DNA of 64,000 bases from contig JAFMGZ010000008.1 in the NCBI GenBank assembly GCA_017854855.1, forward strand, positions 29,024 through 93,023, given 5' to 3'. The first letter of the stretch is position 1; every line of letters begins with the position of its first letter. Under the pieces are notes generated by a model, which saw only the letters and a program-made list of their open reading frames with translations, ran no database searches and was not told where the DNA came from. Positions 29,010 to 37,923 of this stretch are shown piece by piece. A program made the position numbers and the translations under genes. The stretch is from Sulfitobacter sp. Its GTDB lineage: Bacteria; Pseudomonadota; Alphaproteobacteria; Rhodobacterales; Rhodobacteraceae.

Positions 29010-29216
29010 ATGGCTGTCCAGCAGAATAAAGTATCCAAATCGCGCCGCAACAACCGCCGTGCGCACGATTCGCTGAGCGCTGCGAACCCGAACGAGTGCT
29101 CAAACTGCGGTGAACTGAAGCGCCCGCACCACATTTGCGCTTCTTGCGGTCACTATGACGACAAAGAAGTCGTCGCCTTGACTGAAGAGATCGACCTGGA
29201 AGACGACGCGGCCTAA
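29010..29216 (+). CDS. rpmF: 50S ribosomal protein L32
   Basis: Sixty-eight residues of L32. The N-terminus [21 protein letters not shown] is basic and highly typical, and a zinc ribbon is formed by Cys30, Cys33, Cys43 and Cys46. An AAAGG sequence precedes the ATG at 29010; a longer frame adds 15 residues unlike L32. The 189 bases between the DUF177 gene and this start contain a probable separate promoter and no gene. plsX follows. Confidence 0.96.
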   Translation: MAVQQNKVSKSRRNNRRAHDSLSAANPNECSNCGELKRPHHICASCGHYDDKEVVALTEEIDLEDDAA

Positions 29217-29247
29217 ACTAGGCTTGGGTTAGTCATTGGAAGATCAT

Positions 29248-29268
29248 ATGAGGCATTCGCACAGATGA
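29248..29268 (+). CDS. Possible six-codon leader ORF overlapping the plsX start
   Basis: The bases ATG AGG CAT TCG CAC AGA TGA encode MRHSHR. GGAAG lies five bases upstream, a better ribosome binding site than plsX itself has, and the TGA overlaps the plsX ATG as ATGA. This would couple plsX translation to the mini-ORF. It is too short to judge by coding statistics. Confidence 0.35.
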   Translation: MRHSHR

Positions 29269-30356
29269 CGGCACCGACCGATCATAACACCGCGAAAGCC
29301 ACGGCCCGATCTGACGGGCGCACCCTGATATCCGTGGATGCCATGGGGGGTGACAAGGGCCCGGCAGCTGTAGTTGCCGGGTGTTCTTTGTCTGCCCAGA
29401 TCAATCCTGACATTGCCTTTGTGCTGCACGGGGATTCAGCGGTGCTGGAACCTCTTGTCGCCAAACGACCAGAGCTTGCGGGCCGCTGCACGTTGCGTCA
29501 CGCCGCTGAGGTGGTGACGATGGATGACAAGCCCAGCCATGTCGTGCGCACCGGCAAGAACACCTCGATGTGGTCCACAATCGAATCTGTGCGCAGCGGC
29601 GAGGCAGCGGTTGCCGTCTCTTGCGGCAACACGGGTGCCTTGATGGCCATGTCGATGATCCGGCTGCGCAAGCTGCCCGGTGTGAACCGGCCCGCGATTG
29701 CGGTGCTCTACCCTTCGGCAAACCCGCAGGGGTTCAACGTCATGCTGGACGTTGGCGCGGATATTCGCGCCGATGCAGATGATCTGATGCGATTTGCGCT
29801 GATGGGCGTCTCCTATGCCCGCAATGGCATGGATCTGCCCCGCCCCCGGGTCGGTCTGCTGAATGTCGGCACCGAAGAGCACAAAGGCCGCGTTGAGCTG
29901 AAAGAGGCCCATGATCTGATTCGCGCCCAAGAGGCCAACGGCTGGTTCGACTTCGTGGGTTTCGTCGAGGGCGGCGATATTTCAGGCGATGTGGCAGATG
30001 TGATCGTCACCGACGGCTTTACCGGCAATGTTGCGATCAAAACCGGCGAAGGCACTGCCAATCTGATCGGACGCCGGTTGCGAGAGGCTTTCAAATATTC
30101 GCTGCTGTCGCGGCTTGCGTCGGTCCTGGCCTATACCTCGCTGGTCAGACTGCGCGAAACGATTGATCCGCGCCGGGTCAATGGCGGGGTCTTTCTGGGC
30201 CTGAACGGCACAGTGGTAAAATCCCACGGCTCTGCGGATGCCACGGGGGTGTCAGCCGCCATCAAACTGGCGGCCCGCCTGTCCCAAAACCAATTCAACG
30301 ATAAACTTGCCGCGCGTGTCGCATCGACCCTGCCGGCAGAGGAGACGACCCAATGA
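29265..30356 (+). CDS. plsX: Phosphate acyltransferase PlsX
   Basis: A 363-residue PlsX, which makes acyl-phosphate from acyl-ACP at the start of phospholipid synthesis. Landmarks: SVDAMGGDKGPAAVVAG near the N-terminus, SCGNTGALMAMSM, GFNVMLDVGADI, LLNVGTEEHKG and DVIVTDGFTGNVAIKTGEG. About 18 residues precede the usual start, making the tail slightly long. The stop overlaps fabH (ATGA). plsX-fabH is a classic fatty-acid/phospholipid pair. Confidence 0.94.
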   Translation: MTAPTDHNTAKATARSDGRTLISVDAMGGDKGPAAVVAGCSLSAQINPDIAFVLHGDSAVLEPLVAKRPELAGRCTLRHAAEVVTMDDKPSHVVRTGKNTSMWSTIESVRSGEAAVAVSCGNTGALMAMSMIRLRKLPGVNRPAIAVLYPSANPQGFNVMLDVGADIRADADDLMRFALMGVSYARNGMDLPRPRVGLLNVGTEEHKGRVELKEAHDLIRAQEANGWFDFVGFVEGGDISGDVADVIVTDGFTGNVAIKTGEGTANLIGRRLREAFKYSLLSRLASVLAYTSLVRLRETIDPRRVNGGVFLGLNGTVVKSHGSADATGVSAAIKLAARLSQNQFNDKLAARVASTLPAEETTQ

Positions 30357-31324
30357 CCACCCGCGCTGTCGTGATTGGCTGTGGCCACTACCTGCCGTCG
30401 CGCGTGGTTGAGAACGCCGAATTCGAGGCGACGCTTGATACCAACGACGAATGGATCAAAAGCCGCTCTGGCATCGAACGCAGGCATTTCGCCGCCGAAG
30501 GCGAGACGACATCCTCCATGGCCACAGCTGCCGCACAGGCAGCGCTGAAAGACGCGGGGCTTGGCCCTGATGACGTGGACGCCATCGTGCTGGCCACCTC
30601 CACGGCTGATTTCACCTTTCCCTCCGCCGCCACCATGGTGCAGGCTCAACTGGGTATGACCAGTGGCTATGCCTTTGATGTGCAGGCGGTTTGTGCCGGT
30701 TTCATTTTTGCGCTGACCAATGCCAACGCCCTCATTCTGTCAGGCCAGGCCAAGCGCGTTCTGGTCATCGGTGCCGAGACATTCAGCCGGATCATGGATT
30801 GGACTGACAGGTCCACCTGCGTCTTGTTCGGCGATGGTGCCGGTGCGGTATTGCTTGAGGCGCAGGATGGGGACGGCACGGCCTCGGACCGGGGGGTCCT
30901 TTCGACGGATCTGAATTCTGACGGGCGTCACCGCGACTTGCTCTATGTTGATGGCGGCGTCAGCACGGGTACCACGGGTTATCTGCGCATGCAGGGCAAT
31001 CAGGTCTTTCGCCATGCCGTGGGCAAACTGGCCGCCACCGCCACAACCGCGATGGAACGCGCAGGTGTCACCGCCGCTGAGGTCGATTGGATCGTGCCGC
31101 ACCAGGCCAACATCCGCATCATTCAAGGCACGGCCAAGAAGCTTGAGCTGCCCATGGAACAGGTGGTTGTCACCGTTCAGGACCACGGCAACACCTCGGC
31201 CGCCTCCATCCCGCTGGCGCTTTCGGTGGGGCGCGATCGTGGCCAGATCAAACCCGGTGATTTGATTGTCACAGAGGCGATCGGCGGCGGATTGGCCTGG
31301 GGGGCCGTTGTGCTGCGCTGGTAA
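30353..31324 (+). CDS. fabH: Beta-ketoacyl-ACP synthase III FabH
   Basis: A 323-residue thiolase-fold enzyme that condenses acetyl-CoA with malonyl-ACP to start fatty-acid synthesis. The catalytic triad is complete: Cys114 in AVCAGF, His250 in VPHQAN and Asn280 in DHGNTSAAS. Other landmarks are TNDEWIKSRSGIERR and the C-terminal GGGLAWGAVVLRW. Translationally coupled to plsX. ihfA follows with its own promoter-like sequence. Confidence 0.96.
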   Translation: MTTRAVVIGCGHYLPSRVVENAEFEATLDTNDEWIKSRSGIERRHFAAEGETTSSMATAAAQAALKDAGLGPDDVDAIVLATSTADFTFPSAATMVQAQLGMTSGYAFDVQAVCAGFIFALTNANALILSGQAKRVLVIGAETFSRIMDWTDRSTCVLFGDGAGAVLLEAQDGDGTASDRGVLSTDLNSDGRHRDLLYVDGGVSTGTTGYLRMQGNQVFRHAVGKLAATATTAMERAGVTAAEVDWIVPHQANIRIIQGTAKKLELPMEQVVVTVQDHGNTSAASIPLALSVGRDRGQIKPGDLIVTEAIGGGLAWGAVVLRW

Positions 31325-31365
31325 TCCCGGCACGAAGCATAAAGACGCCACTCCAAGCCATTGAT

Positions 31366-31395
31366 ATTGACTTTTAAATTCCTGCGGTCCTAATG
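31366..31395 (+). promoter_or_regulatory. Sigma-70-like promoter upstream of ihfA
   Basis: TTGACT at 31366-31371, an 18-base AT-rich spacer and TAATGT at 31390-31395, 24 bases before the ihfA ATG. The match to TTGACA/TATAAT is fair. It lies in the 95-base gap after fabH. Confidence 0.5.
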
Positions 31396-31419
31396 TGTTG
31401 AAAATACACGGGGGATGGA

Positions 31420-31722
31420 ATGGCTAACAAGACTTTGACGCGGATGGACCTCAGCGAAGCTGTGTTTCGGGAAGTGGGCCTTTCGCGCAACGAGAGTGCG
31501 CTGCTGGTGGAATCCGTATTGGACAGCATGTCAGACGCGCTGGTCGCGGGCGAACAGGTCAAAATCTCTTCTTTCGGTACCTTTTCGGTACGTGACAAGA
31601 CAGCCCGTGTCGGCCGCAACCCCAAAACTGGGGAAGAAGTGCCGATCAACCCGCGCCGCGTTCTGACGTTCCGCCCATCGCACCTGATGAAAGACCGCGT
31701 CGCAGACGGGAATAAATCCTGA
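31420..31722 (+). CDS. ihfA: Integration host factor subunit alpha
   Basis: One hundred residues of the HU/IHF family. The alpha-subunit N-terminus [16 protein letters not shown], the body [13 protein letters not shown] and the DNA-minor-groove arm [12 protein letters not shown] (65-76), with the intercalating Pro68, are all clear. IHF bends DNA about 160 degrees in replication, recombination and transcription. The merR-type gene starts four bases after its stop, an order common across alphaproteobacteria. Confidence 0.95.
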   Translation: MANKTLTRMDLSEAVFREVGLSRNESALLVESVLDSMSDALVAGEQVKISSFGTFSVRDKTARVGRNPKTGEEVPINPRRVLTFRPSHLMKDRVADGNKS

Positions 31723-31726
31723 TCCC

Positions 31727-32689
31727 ATGACCAAGTCGCCAGAGGCCTTTCGCACAATTTCAGAGGTAGCTGAGTGGCTTGGCATCCAAGCGCATGTCCT
31801 GCGTTTCTGGGAAAGCAAATTCACCCAGGTCAAACCTGTCAAACGCGCAGGCGGGCGGCGGTATTACCGGCCCAATGACATGTTGCTGTTGGGCGGCATC
31901 AAACAATTGCTGCACGAAGACGGGCTGACCATCAAAGGGGTTCAAAAACTGCTGCGCGAAGAAGGCATGACCCACGTCGCGTCGATGTCACAGCCTTTGG
32001 ATGAACTGACCCAGTCCCAACTGGATGACAGCAATCAAACCCCCTTTGTCGAGGCAGAGCCGGATCAATCCGAAGAAACCGGCGTGGTGCTGCACTTTGA
32101 ACAAAGTGCCGCGAAACCATCCGAGCCAGAGCAGTCGGTGACATCGGCAAAATCGCCCGACGCGGCGGCAGACACGACCACAGCCGAAATCCCGCAGCCT
32201 CAAGACCAGCCACCGGAAGAACAAACATCGCAAGAGCCAGCCCCCGTCGAAGAGGCCCCGGCAACCGAACCTGAAGAACCCGACCAGGCTGCATCCGCTG
32301 CCACCGCCGAGCCTGTTGCCACCCTGCCCGCCTTCTTGCGGCGCCCCACAGCACCGATAGAGCAAAGCGATAACGCCCCCGCAGAGCCGGTCGCGGCCAG
32401 CGATGCCGCACCAGAGCCCCAGCCAGAGCCAGAACACCAGCCAGAGCCAGAAGAGCCGCTTCAGCAAGCGCCCTCAACAGTCAAACCGCGGATCATCGAC
32501 CTGCCGCCCTTTACCCCCCTTGCGGACATCGCGGCATCCCCCGGCACATTGTCGGCAGCACACCGCACTCGCAGCCTGACCGCCGCACAGGTGACCGACA
32601 TTGCGCCGCTGGTGGCAAAACTGTCCCGGCTGCACGATTCCATGTCCGCGCAGCGCCGCCCTGCTGCCCACAAAGGCGTAAACGATTAA
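31727..32689 (+). CDS. MerR-family transcriptional regulator with long acidic linker
   Basis: A 320-residue protein. Residues 8-80 are a MerR winged helix ([43 protein letters not shown]). Residues about 100-245 are low-complexity, rich in Glu, Pro, Ala and Gln (for example [16 protein letters not shown]), likely disordered. A conserved basic helix closes the protein ([21 protein letters not shown]). This MerR type next to ihfA is common in the group; its target and effector are unknown, and no cysteine metal site is visible. Confidence 0.85.
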   Translation: MTKSPEAFRTISEVAEWLGIQAHVLRFWESKFTQVKPVKRAGGRRYYRPNDMLLLGGIKQLLHEDGLTIKGVQKLLREEGMTHVASMSQPLDELTQSQLDDSNQTPFVEAEPDQSEETGVVLHFEQSAAKPSEPEQSVTSAKSPDAAADTTTAEIPQPQDQPPEEQTSQEPAPVEEAPATEPEEPDQAASAATAEPVATLPAFLRRPTAPIEQSDNAPAEPVAASDAAPEPQPEPEHQPEPEEPLQQAPSTVKPRIIDLPPFTPLADIAASPGTLSAAHRTRSLTAAQVTDIAPLVAKLSRLHDSMSAQRRPAAHKGVND

Positions 32690-32755
32690 AGCCATGCAAA
32701 GCGTGGCACTTATCTCTTGCGCCCCTGTAAAGATCAGGTATGAACGCGGTCATGT

Positions 32756-32832
32756 CGGGCTATGGCGCAGCCTGGTAGCGCGTCCGTCTGGGGGACGGAA
32801 GGTCGCAGGTTCGAGTCCTGCTAGCCCGACCA
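32756..32832 (+). tRNA. tRNA-Pro(GGG)
   Basis: A 77-base cloverleaf including encoded CCA. The acceptor stem CGGGCTA pairs with TAGCCCG at 32822-32828, discriminator A. The D-arm is GCGCAGCCTGGTAGCGC, the anticodon stem TCCGT/ACGGA encloses loop CTGGGGG (anticodon GGG, reads CCC and CCU), and the T-arm GCAGGTTCGAGTCCTGC is normal. A terminator follows. Confidence 0.97.
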
Positions 32833-32851
32833 ACCGACATATATATTTTTC

Positions 32852-32885
32852 AAACGCCCGCCGCCCTTTGGGCCAGCGGGCGTTT
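32852..32885 (+). terminator. Intrinsic terminator after tRNA-Pro(GGG)
   Basis: A 10-bp stem AAACGCCCGC/GCGGGCGTTT with an inner GCCC-TTT-GGGC hairpin, followed by GATTTTC. It lies 20 bases after the tRNA and 24 bases before dcd, so dcd probably needs its own start of transcription or some read-through. Confidence 0.75.
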
Positions 32886-32908
32886 GATTTTCAGACAAGG
32901 GCCAAAAC

Positions 32909-33982
32909 ATGCAGGGCGTGATTCCCAATCAGCTGATTTCCCAGATGATCGAGACCGGCGAAATCTCTGCCCGCCCCAGCGTGATTCCCGAACAGATCCA
33001 ACCTGCCAGCCTTGATCTGCGCCTTGGCACCATCGCCTACCGTGTGCGGGCCTCATTTCTGGCCGGTCACGGGGCAAAGGTCGCGGATCGGCTGGCAGAG
33101 TTTGAAATGCACCGTGTCGACCTTAGCAATGGGGCCGTGCTGGAAAAAGGCTGCGTCTATGTCGTGCCTTTGATGGAAAGCCTTGCCCTGCCCGCTGATG
33201 TGTCGGCCGTTGCCAACGCCAAAAGCTCAACCGGGCGACTGGACCTGCTGACTCGCACCATCACCGATGGGGGCACCGAATTTGACCGGATCGCACCCGG
33301 CTACACAGGCCCGCTTTACGCAGAGATCTGTCCGCGCTCTTTTTCGGTTCTGGTCCGTCCCGGCATGCGGCTGAACCAGATCCGTTTTGGCCGGGGTGAC
33401 GCGGTATTGAACGATGATGCCCTGCGTGCGCTGCACGCACAGACACCGCTGGTGGACGGGCCTGCCGTGATTGATGACGGTCTGGGCTTTTCTGTGGATC
33501 TGCGCCTGCCCGACAGCACGCTGGTGGGCTACCGCGCCAAACCGCACACAGGTCTGATCGACCTTGATAACATCGGCCATTACGACCCGGCCGACTATTG
33601 GGAAGAGGTGCATAGCGCCAATGGCCAGATCATCCTGGACCCCGGTGCATTCTATATCCTGGTCAGCCGCGAGGCCGTGACGATCCCGCCGGAATATGCC
33701 GCAGAAATGGCCCCCTACCTGGCCATGGTGGGCGAATTCCGCGTGCATTACGCGGGCTTTTTCGATCCGGGCTTTGGCCATGCCTCTGCGGGCGGGGCAG
33801 GCTCACGCGGGGTGCTGGAGGTGCGCTGCCACGAAGCGCCCTTTGTGCTGGAACATGGTCAGGTCGTGGGGCGACTGGTTTATGAACGCATGTGCCAGGT
33901 GCCCACACAGCTCTACGGGGCGGACCTGGCGTCGAATTATCAGGGACAGGGTTTGAAACTGTCGAAACATTTCAAAAGCTGA
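32909..33982 (+). CDS. dcd: 2'-deoxycytidine 5'-triphosphate deaminase, double-length form
   Basis: A 357-residue Dcd, nearly twice the length of the E. coli enzyme (193). It converts dCTP to dUTP for thymidylate synthesis. Two tandem dUTPase-fold domains are visible: the first with IQPASLDLRLG, ANAKSSTGRLDLL and FDRIAPGYTGPLYAEI, the second with SVDLRLPDST, FYILVSREAVTIPPEYAAEM and YAGFFDPGFGH. This double form is known in alphaproteobacteria. It sits directly after tRNA-Pro(GGG) and its terminator. The C-terminus GQGLKLSKHFKS is family-typical. Confidence 0.9.
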   Translation: MQGVIPNQLISQMIETGEISARPSVIPEQIQPASLDLRLGTIAYRVRASFLAGHGAKVADRLAEFEMHRVDLSNGAVLEKGCVYVVPLMESLALPADVSAVANAKSSTGRLDLLTRTITDGGTEFDRIAPGYTGPLYAEICPRSFSVLVRPGMRLNQIRFGRGDAVLNDDALRALHAQTPLVDGPAVIDDGLGFSVDLRLPDSTLVGYRAKPHTGLIDLDNIGHYDPADYWEEVHSANGQIILDPGAFYILVSREAVTIPPEYAAEMAPYLAMVGEFRVHYAGFFDPGFGHASAGGAGSRGVLEVRCHEAPFVLEHGQVVGRLVYERMCQVPTQLYGADLASNYQGQGLKLSKHFKS

Positions 33983-34072
33983 CCCAACGGCGCGAACCCG
34001 CCAATGCATCGCCTGCCCGTCAAACCCGCAGACACGATTGACGTCACCCTTGCCTGAGGTTCTGCGCCTGCG

Positions 34073-34330
34073 TCAAAGCCGCGTCGTGCTGCGCATCGCC
34101 CGCAGTGCCTGTTTGGCCTGACGCGCCTGCTGGCGGGCCTGTCGCTGCTGACGGCGCTCTTGCGGCGACATCGGCGCCGCACTGCCACCATCCTCCAGCG
34201 CATCGGCAGGCAGATCGTGCTGCTGGCGGCGCTGGCCCATCTGTCCGGCCTTGGTGAACCCTGCATTCACACCCCGGCGGATCAGCTGACGCATCACTTG
34301 GTTGATGATCATATTGATGATCTGGTTCAT
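34073..34330 (-). CDS. Small basic conserved protein of unknown function
   Basis: Eighty-five residues. The N-terminus MNQIINMIINQVMRQLIRRG is an amphipathic, hydrophobic helix; the C-terminal 35 residues are rich in Arg and Gln (PQERRQQRQARQQARQAK). The start is supported by AGAGGG seven bases upstream. The shape suits a small membrane-associated or RNA-binding protein. No family name can be given. It lies just downstream of scpB on the same strand. Confidence 0.6.
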   Translation of the reverse strand: MNQIINMIINQVMRQLIRRGVNAGFTKAGQMGQRRQQHDLPADALEDGGSAAPMSPQERRQQRQARQQARQAKQALRAMRSTTRL

Positions 34331-34399
34331 ATCACGGCCCTCTTGTTTGCTCAGCGCGCAGTATAGCGCCGATTGCGGCGCTTTTCGGGCTAGGATGGT

Positions 34400-35056
34400 T
34401 TAATCTTCGAAAAGTTCGGACTGCCCTTCGTTGCTTTCGTCCTCTTCTTCGGTGTCGCCCATCAGCGGCAGCGTGCCGGGGGGCGGGCGGCTTTCCAACA
34501 GACCCGCAGAGCGCAATTCCTTGAGCCCCGGCAGATCCCGCGCGCTTTCCAGACCAAAATGATCAAGAAAGCCCTGCGTGACCACAAAGGTCACCGGCCG
34601 GCCCGGTGTCATCTTGCGCCGGCCAAAGCGGATCCATTCCATTTCCAACAGCTGGTCCACCGTCCCCCTTGAGACGGACACGCCGCGAATTTCTTCGATT
34701 TCGGCACGGGTCACGGGCTGGTGGTAGGCAATGATTGCCAATGTCTCAATCGCGGCCCGGCTCAGCTTGCGAACCTCAACGGTTTCTTTTTGCATCAAGA
34801 ACCCAAGGTCAGAGGCGGTGCGTATGGCATAGCCATCGCCAATCTTGACCACCTGCACGCCGCGCCCTTCATAGCGTTTGCGCAAATGCACCATCGCCTC
34901 GCCCGCGTCGCAGCCATGGGGCATGCGGCTTTCAAGTTCGCGCAGGGTGACGGGTTCTGACGTGGCGAAAAGGATCGCTTCGATCATGCGCTCCTGCTCT
35001 GCCATCAGGGGGGCGTCGAACAGGCTTTCTTCTTTTGGATCAATATCTTCTGACAC
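34400..35056 (-). CDS. scpB: Segregation and condensation protein B
   Basis: A 218-residue ScpB, the winged-helix kleisin partner in the SMC-ScpAB condensin. Two winged helices are visible: EQERMIEAILFATSEPVTL with AIRTASDLG, and LSRAAIETLAIIAYHQPVTRAEIEEIRGVSVSRGTVDQLLE, a highly diagnostic stretch. The C-terminus is acidic (GDTEEEDESNEG). It starts four bases after the scpA stop. Confidence 0.93.
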   Translation of the reverse strand: MSEDIDPKEESLFDAPLMAEQERMIEAILFATSEPVTLRELESRMPHGCDAGEAMVHLRKRYEGRGVQVVKIGDGYAIRTASDLGFLMQKETVEVRKLSRAAIETLAIIAYHQPVTRAEIEEIRGVSVSRGTVDQLLEMEWIRFGRRKMTPGRPVTFVVTQGFLDHFGLESARDLPGLKELRSAGLLESRPPPGTLPLMGDTEEEDESNEGQSELFED

Positions 35057-35060
35057 GCAC

Positions 35061-35843
35061 TCAATCCTTTTTGCGCAGTTGGATCGGCGCGAATAATGCC
35101 GATTGGCGCATTTCCAGATGCCCCTCTTTCACCAGTTCAAGCGAGGCCGCAAAGGTCGCCGCTGTGGCCGAACGGCGGCGCACGGGGTTATTGTCCCAGC
35201 CTTCGGGAAGAAAGCTGGTCAGATCGCCCCATTCGCCTGCATAACCGATCAATCCGCGCATCCGCTCCAGCGCCTGTTCCATCGTGAACACAGAATCCCT
35301 GTCCATGACAAAAGGGCGAAATTCGTCTTTCGTACGCGTGCGCGCATAGCCCTGCATCAGGTCCAGCAGCGTGGCCGTATAGGTCACTTTGCGGACCCGC
35401 TCCACCTCGTAGGTTTGCCCCCGGGCAAAGAAATCTCGGCCCAGCTGATCGCGCGCCATCAGGCGTGCGGCGGCATCGCGCATCGCCTGCAATCGCTCCA
35501 GCTGAAAGGCCAGATGTGCCGCCAGCTCTTCGCCGGACGGGCCTTCCTCTTCGGGATCGGGGGGCAGCAACAGGCGGGATTTCAGGAACGCCAACCACGC
35601 GGCCATCACCAGATAATCCGCTGCCAACTCTAGCCGCAGCGCCTTGGCGCGCTCCACGAAAGCCAGATATTGGCGGGCCAGCTGCAAGACCGAAATCTTG
35701 CGCAGATCGACCTTTTGTGTCCGGCTGAGCGTCAACAGCAGATCAAGAGGCCCCTCAAAGCCGTCCACATCAATAATCAACGCCTCAGCCGCAAGCCGTT
35801 CCGCAACCGATACTGCGTCTTCCTCGAATGTGGATTCAGCCAT
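35061..35843 (-). CDS. scpA: Segregation and condensation protein A
   Basis: A 260-residue kleisin that bridges SMC heads. Landmarks: IIDVDGFEGPLDLLLTLSRTQKVDL at the N-terminus, VMAAWLAFLKSRLLLPP with the EEEGPS acidic part, and the C-terminal winged helix ending in ELVKEGHLEMRQ. Start 35843 (MAESTFEEDAV) is family-like and overlaps the nagZ stop by 8 bp; longer starts read antisense-like sequence. It is followed at once by scpB. Confidence 0.92.
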   Translation of the reverse strand: MAESTFEEDAVSVAERLAAEALIIDVDGFEGPLDLLLTLSRTQKVDLRKISVLQLARQYLAFVERAKALRLELAADYLVMAAWLAFLKSRLLLPPDPEEEGPSGEELAAHLAFQLERLQAMRDAAARLMARDQLGRDFFARGQTYEVERVRKVTYTATLLDLMQGYARTRTKDEFRPFVMDRDSVFTMEQALERMRGLIGYAGEWGDLTSFLPEGWDNNPVRRRSATAATFAASLELVKEGHLEMRQSALFAPIQLRKKD

Positions 35844-36840
35844 GCCCCGCCCCGCCCAAAAGCGCTTCAAGTTCGCGCTCAAGGGCCGGAATGTCAACGT
35901 CATCAGGCGTTTTGCGCATCGAAAGCGCATGTTCAGCCCGGGTCTGGGCCATCGGGGTCATCTGGCCTGATGCCTCGGCCACAGCGCGCCGGTCGGCCAA
36001 AGAGGCATTGCACAACAAGACCACATCACAGCCCGCCGCAAGCGAGGCCGTAGCATTTTCGGTCATCGGGCCTGACAAGGCCTTCATCGAGATGTCATCG
36101 GTCATGATCAGATTGTCAAAACCGATGTCGCGTCTGATCACCTGCATCACCTTGGAGGACAGCGTGGCAGCCCTGTCATCCAGCGCGTCATAGACCAGAT
36201 GCGCAGTCATCCCCATGGGCAGGTCCGACAGGGCCTTGAACGGCGCGAAATCAATGGCAAACAGGTCATCCAGCGCGGCATCCACCCTTGGCAGATCAAA
36301 ATGGCTGTCCATCGTGGCGCGGCCATGGCCGGGAATATGTTTGACGATCGGCAACACACCGCCCGCCAGCATCCCGTCGGCTGCGGCCCGGCCCAGGTCC
36401 GCGACACGCGTGGGATCACTGCCGTAGCAGCGGTTGCGCAGAAATTGATGGGTCGCGGCGCTGGCCACATCCACCATCGGGGCACAATTGCTGTCGATGC
36501 CCAGGGCATGCAATTCATCCGCGATGATGCGGTACATCAGATAAAGCGCGCGTGCGGCGTTGGGTCCGGCACGGGCGACAAGATCCAACGGGGGCTCCCA
36601 TTCGCGCCAATGCGGCGCACGAAGCCGCTGCACACGCCCGCCTTCTTGATCAATGGTGATCACGGCATCCCGGCCCACGGCCTCGCGCATTTCATCGCAT
36701 AGGGCATGGACCTGATCGGGCGTATCAATATTGCGCGCAAACAGGATAAAGCCGAAAGGATCGGTTTCGCGAAACAACGCCTTTTCTTGCGGCGTCAGGC
36801 GCAGACCATCCGCATCAATGATCGTTGCACCGAATGCCAT
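35836..36840 (-). CDS. nagZ: Beta-N-acetylhexosaminidase NagZ
   Basis: A 334-residue GH3 glucosaminidase that removes GlcNAc from muropeptides in peptidoglycan recycling. It has IDQEGGRVQRLR (64-74), the substrate-binding KHIPGHG (167-173) and the catalytic-nucleophile region MTDDISMKAL (247-255). Start 36840 is chosen because MAFGATIIDADGL is standard, and it overlaps the SPOR gene stop by one base. AnmK at 21.7 kb acts in the same recycling route. Confidence 0.94.
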   Translation of the reverse strand: MAFGATIIDADGLRLTPQEKALFRETDPFGFILFARNIDTPDQVHALCDEMREAVGRDAVITIDQEGGRVQRLRAPHWREWEPPLDLVARAGPNAARALYLMYRIIADELHALGIDSNCAPMVDVASAATHQFLRNRCYGSDPTRVADLGRAAADGMLAGGVLPIVKHIPGHGRATMDSHFDLPRVDAALDDLFAIDFAPFKALSDLPMGMTAHLVYDALDDRAATLSSKVMQVIRRDIGFDNLIMTDDISMKALSGPMTENATASLAAGCDVVLLCNASLADRRAVAEASGQMTPMAQTRAEHALSMRKTPDDVDIPALERELEALLGGAGHG

Positions 36841-37844
36841 CAGCGGGTTACCACCGGGATACAATCGGCATTCTGCGCCACCAAGGCTGAACAGAACCGG
36901 CGGGCATCTGCGATGTCTTCAAACCCCATGGCCCGCAAACGGTAAAAGACGCGCCCGCCACTGGTGGCTTTCTGAATGATACGCGTCTTGCCGTTCAAAA
37001 AAGCGTCAAAGCGGGTTTGCAACTGATCCCATTGTTCGCGTGCCACCTCGGGGCTGTCAAAGGCCCCCAGCTGCGCAAGACGCGTGCCTGCAGGCAGGCT
37101 GGCGGGGTCGACCTCTGCAACTGCGGTGTCTTGTGTGGTCAGTGCCGCGGGGGTCACGACAGCACGTACAGCGGGCCGTTTTTTGGGGCGCACGGATTGG
37201 CGCAGTCCGGGCGTGCCTTGCAAGGCGGCGACTTTTTGTTCAACGGCGGCCATTTCGGCCACAACGGTCTGCGTCACTGCCGCGACGACCTGGTCGCTGT
37301 TTTCACCCAGATCGGTCAAAGGGGTGACACCGGCTGTCAGACGGGCCACCAGATCTTCTACGTTGCCGCTTTCTAGCGCGGCCTTGACCTCGTCTGCGCG
37401 CAGCTCGGGCACGCTGGGGGCTGCTGCGTCACCTGTCTGCTGTGGCACAGAGGCCACCATTGCGACGGGCATCACGCGGTCTTCCTCGGTCAAATCGACG
37501 GGCCGGGGTGCCAGGATCAGACGATCGGCAGGCTTGGCCGCCGTGCCGACGGCCGCAACTTCGTTCACAGAGAGACCCTGATGGATGGCCAATTGACCGC
37601 CTGGCACCTCGGGACGCACCCGCATTTCACCGCTGGCCGCACGGACCACAGGAATGCCGCTGACATCACGCACCAACAGTTTGTAACCCCAAATACCGAT
37701 CCCGACGACCAAGGCCAAAGACACCACCGCGCCCGCCATATTTGCGAATGTTACCAATTGATTAGACGCAGCGCCATAACCGTGGTGCTGCATGGATTCA
37801 GGATCGTTCCCCCCCGCCATCGGGGAAGACATATAATCTGCCAT
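36840..37844 (-). CDS. SPOR-domain membrane protein
   Basis: About 334 residues: a short cytoplasmic part, one transmembrane helix (MAGAVVSLALVVGIGIWGYKLL, about residues 35-56), a long Ala/Val/Pro-rich periplasmic region, and a C-terminal SPOR domain (AQLGAFDSPEVAREQWDQL, then RVFYRLRAMGFEDIADARRFC). SPOR domains bind denuded septal glycan, so a role in division is likely. The start is uncertain: ATGs at 37844, 37871 and 37880 are in frame; 37844 has GAGG upstream. It lies between argS and nagZ, as in related genomes. Confidence 0.82.
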   Translation of the reverse strand: MADYMSSPMAGGNDPESMQHHGYGAASNQLVTFANMAGAVVSLALVVGIGIWGYKLLVRDVSGIPVVRAASGEMRVRPEVPGGQLAIHQGLSVNEVAAVGTAAKPADRLILAPRPVDLTEEDRVMPVAMVASVPQQTGDAAAPSVPELRADEVKAALESGNVEDLVARLTAGVTPLTDLGENSDQVVAAVTQTVVAEMAAVEQKVAALQGTPGLRQSVRPKKRPAVRAVVTPAALTTQDTAVAEVDPASLPAGTRLAQLGAFDSPEVAREQWDQLQTRFDAFLNGKTRIIQKATSGGRVFYRLRAMGFEDIADARRFCSALVAQNADCIPVVTR

Positions 37845-37923
37845 CTCTGCCTCATTGCCCTGCCGGTACATCGCCGCCATGGGTCTGGTCTTGGGGTTGC
37901 CTGTGGTGGCGGTGCTTTGTGCG

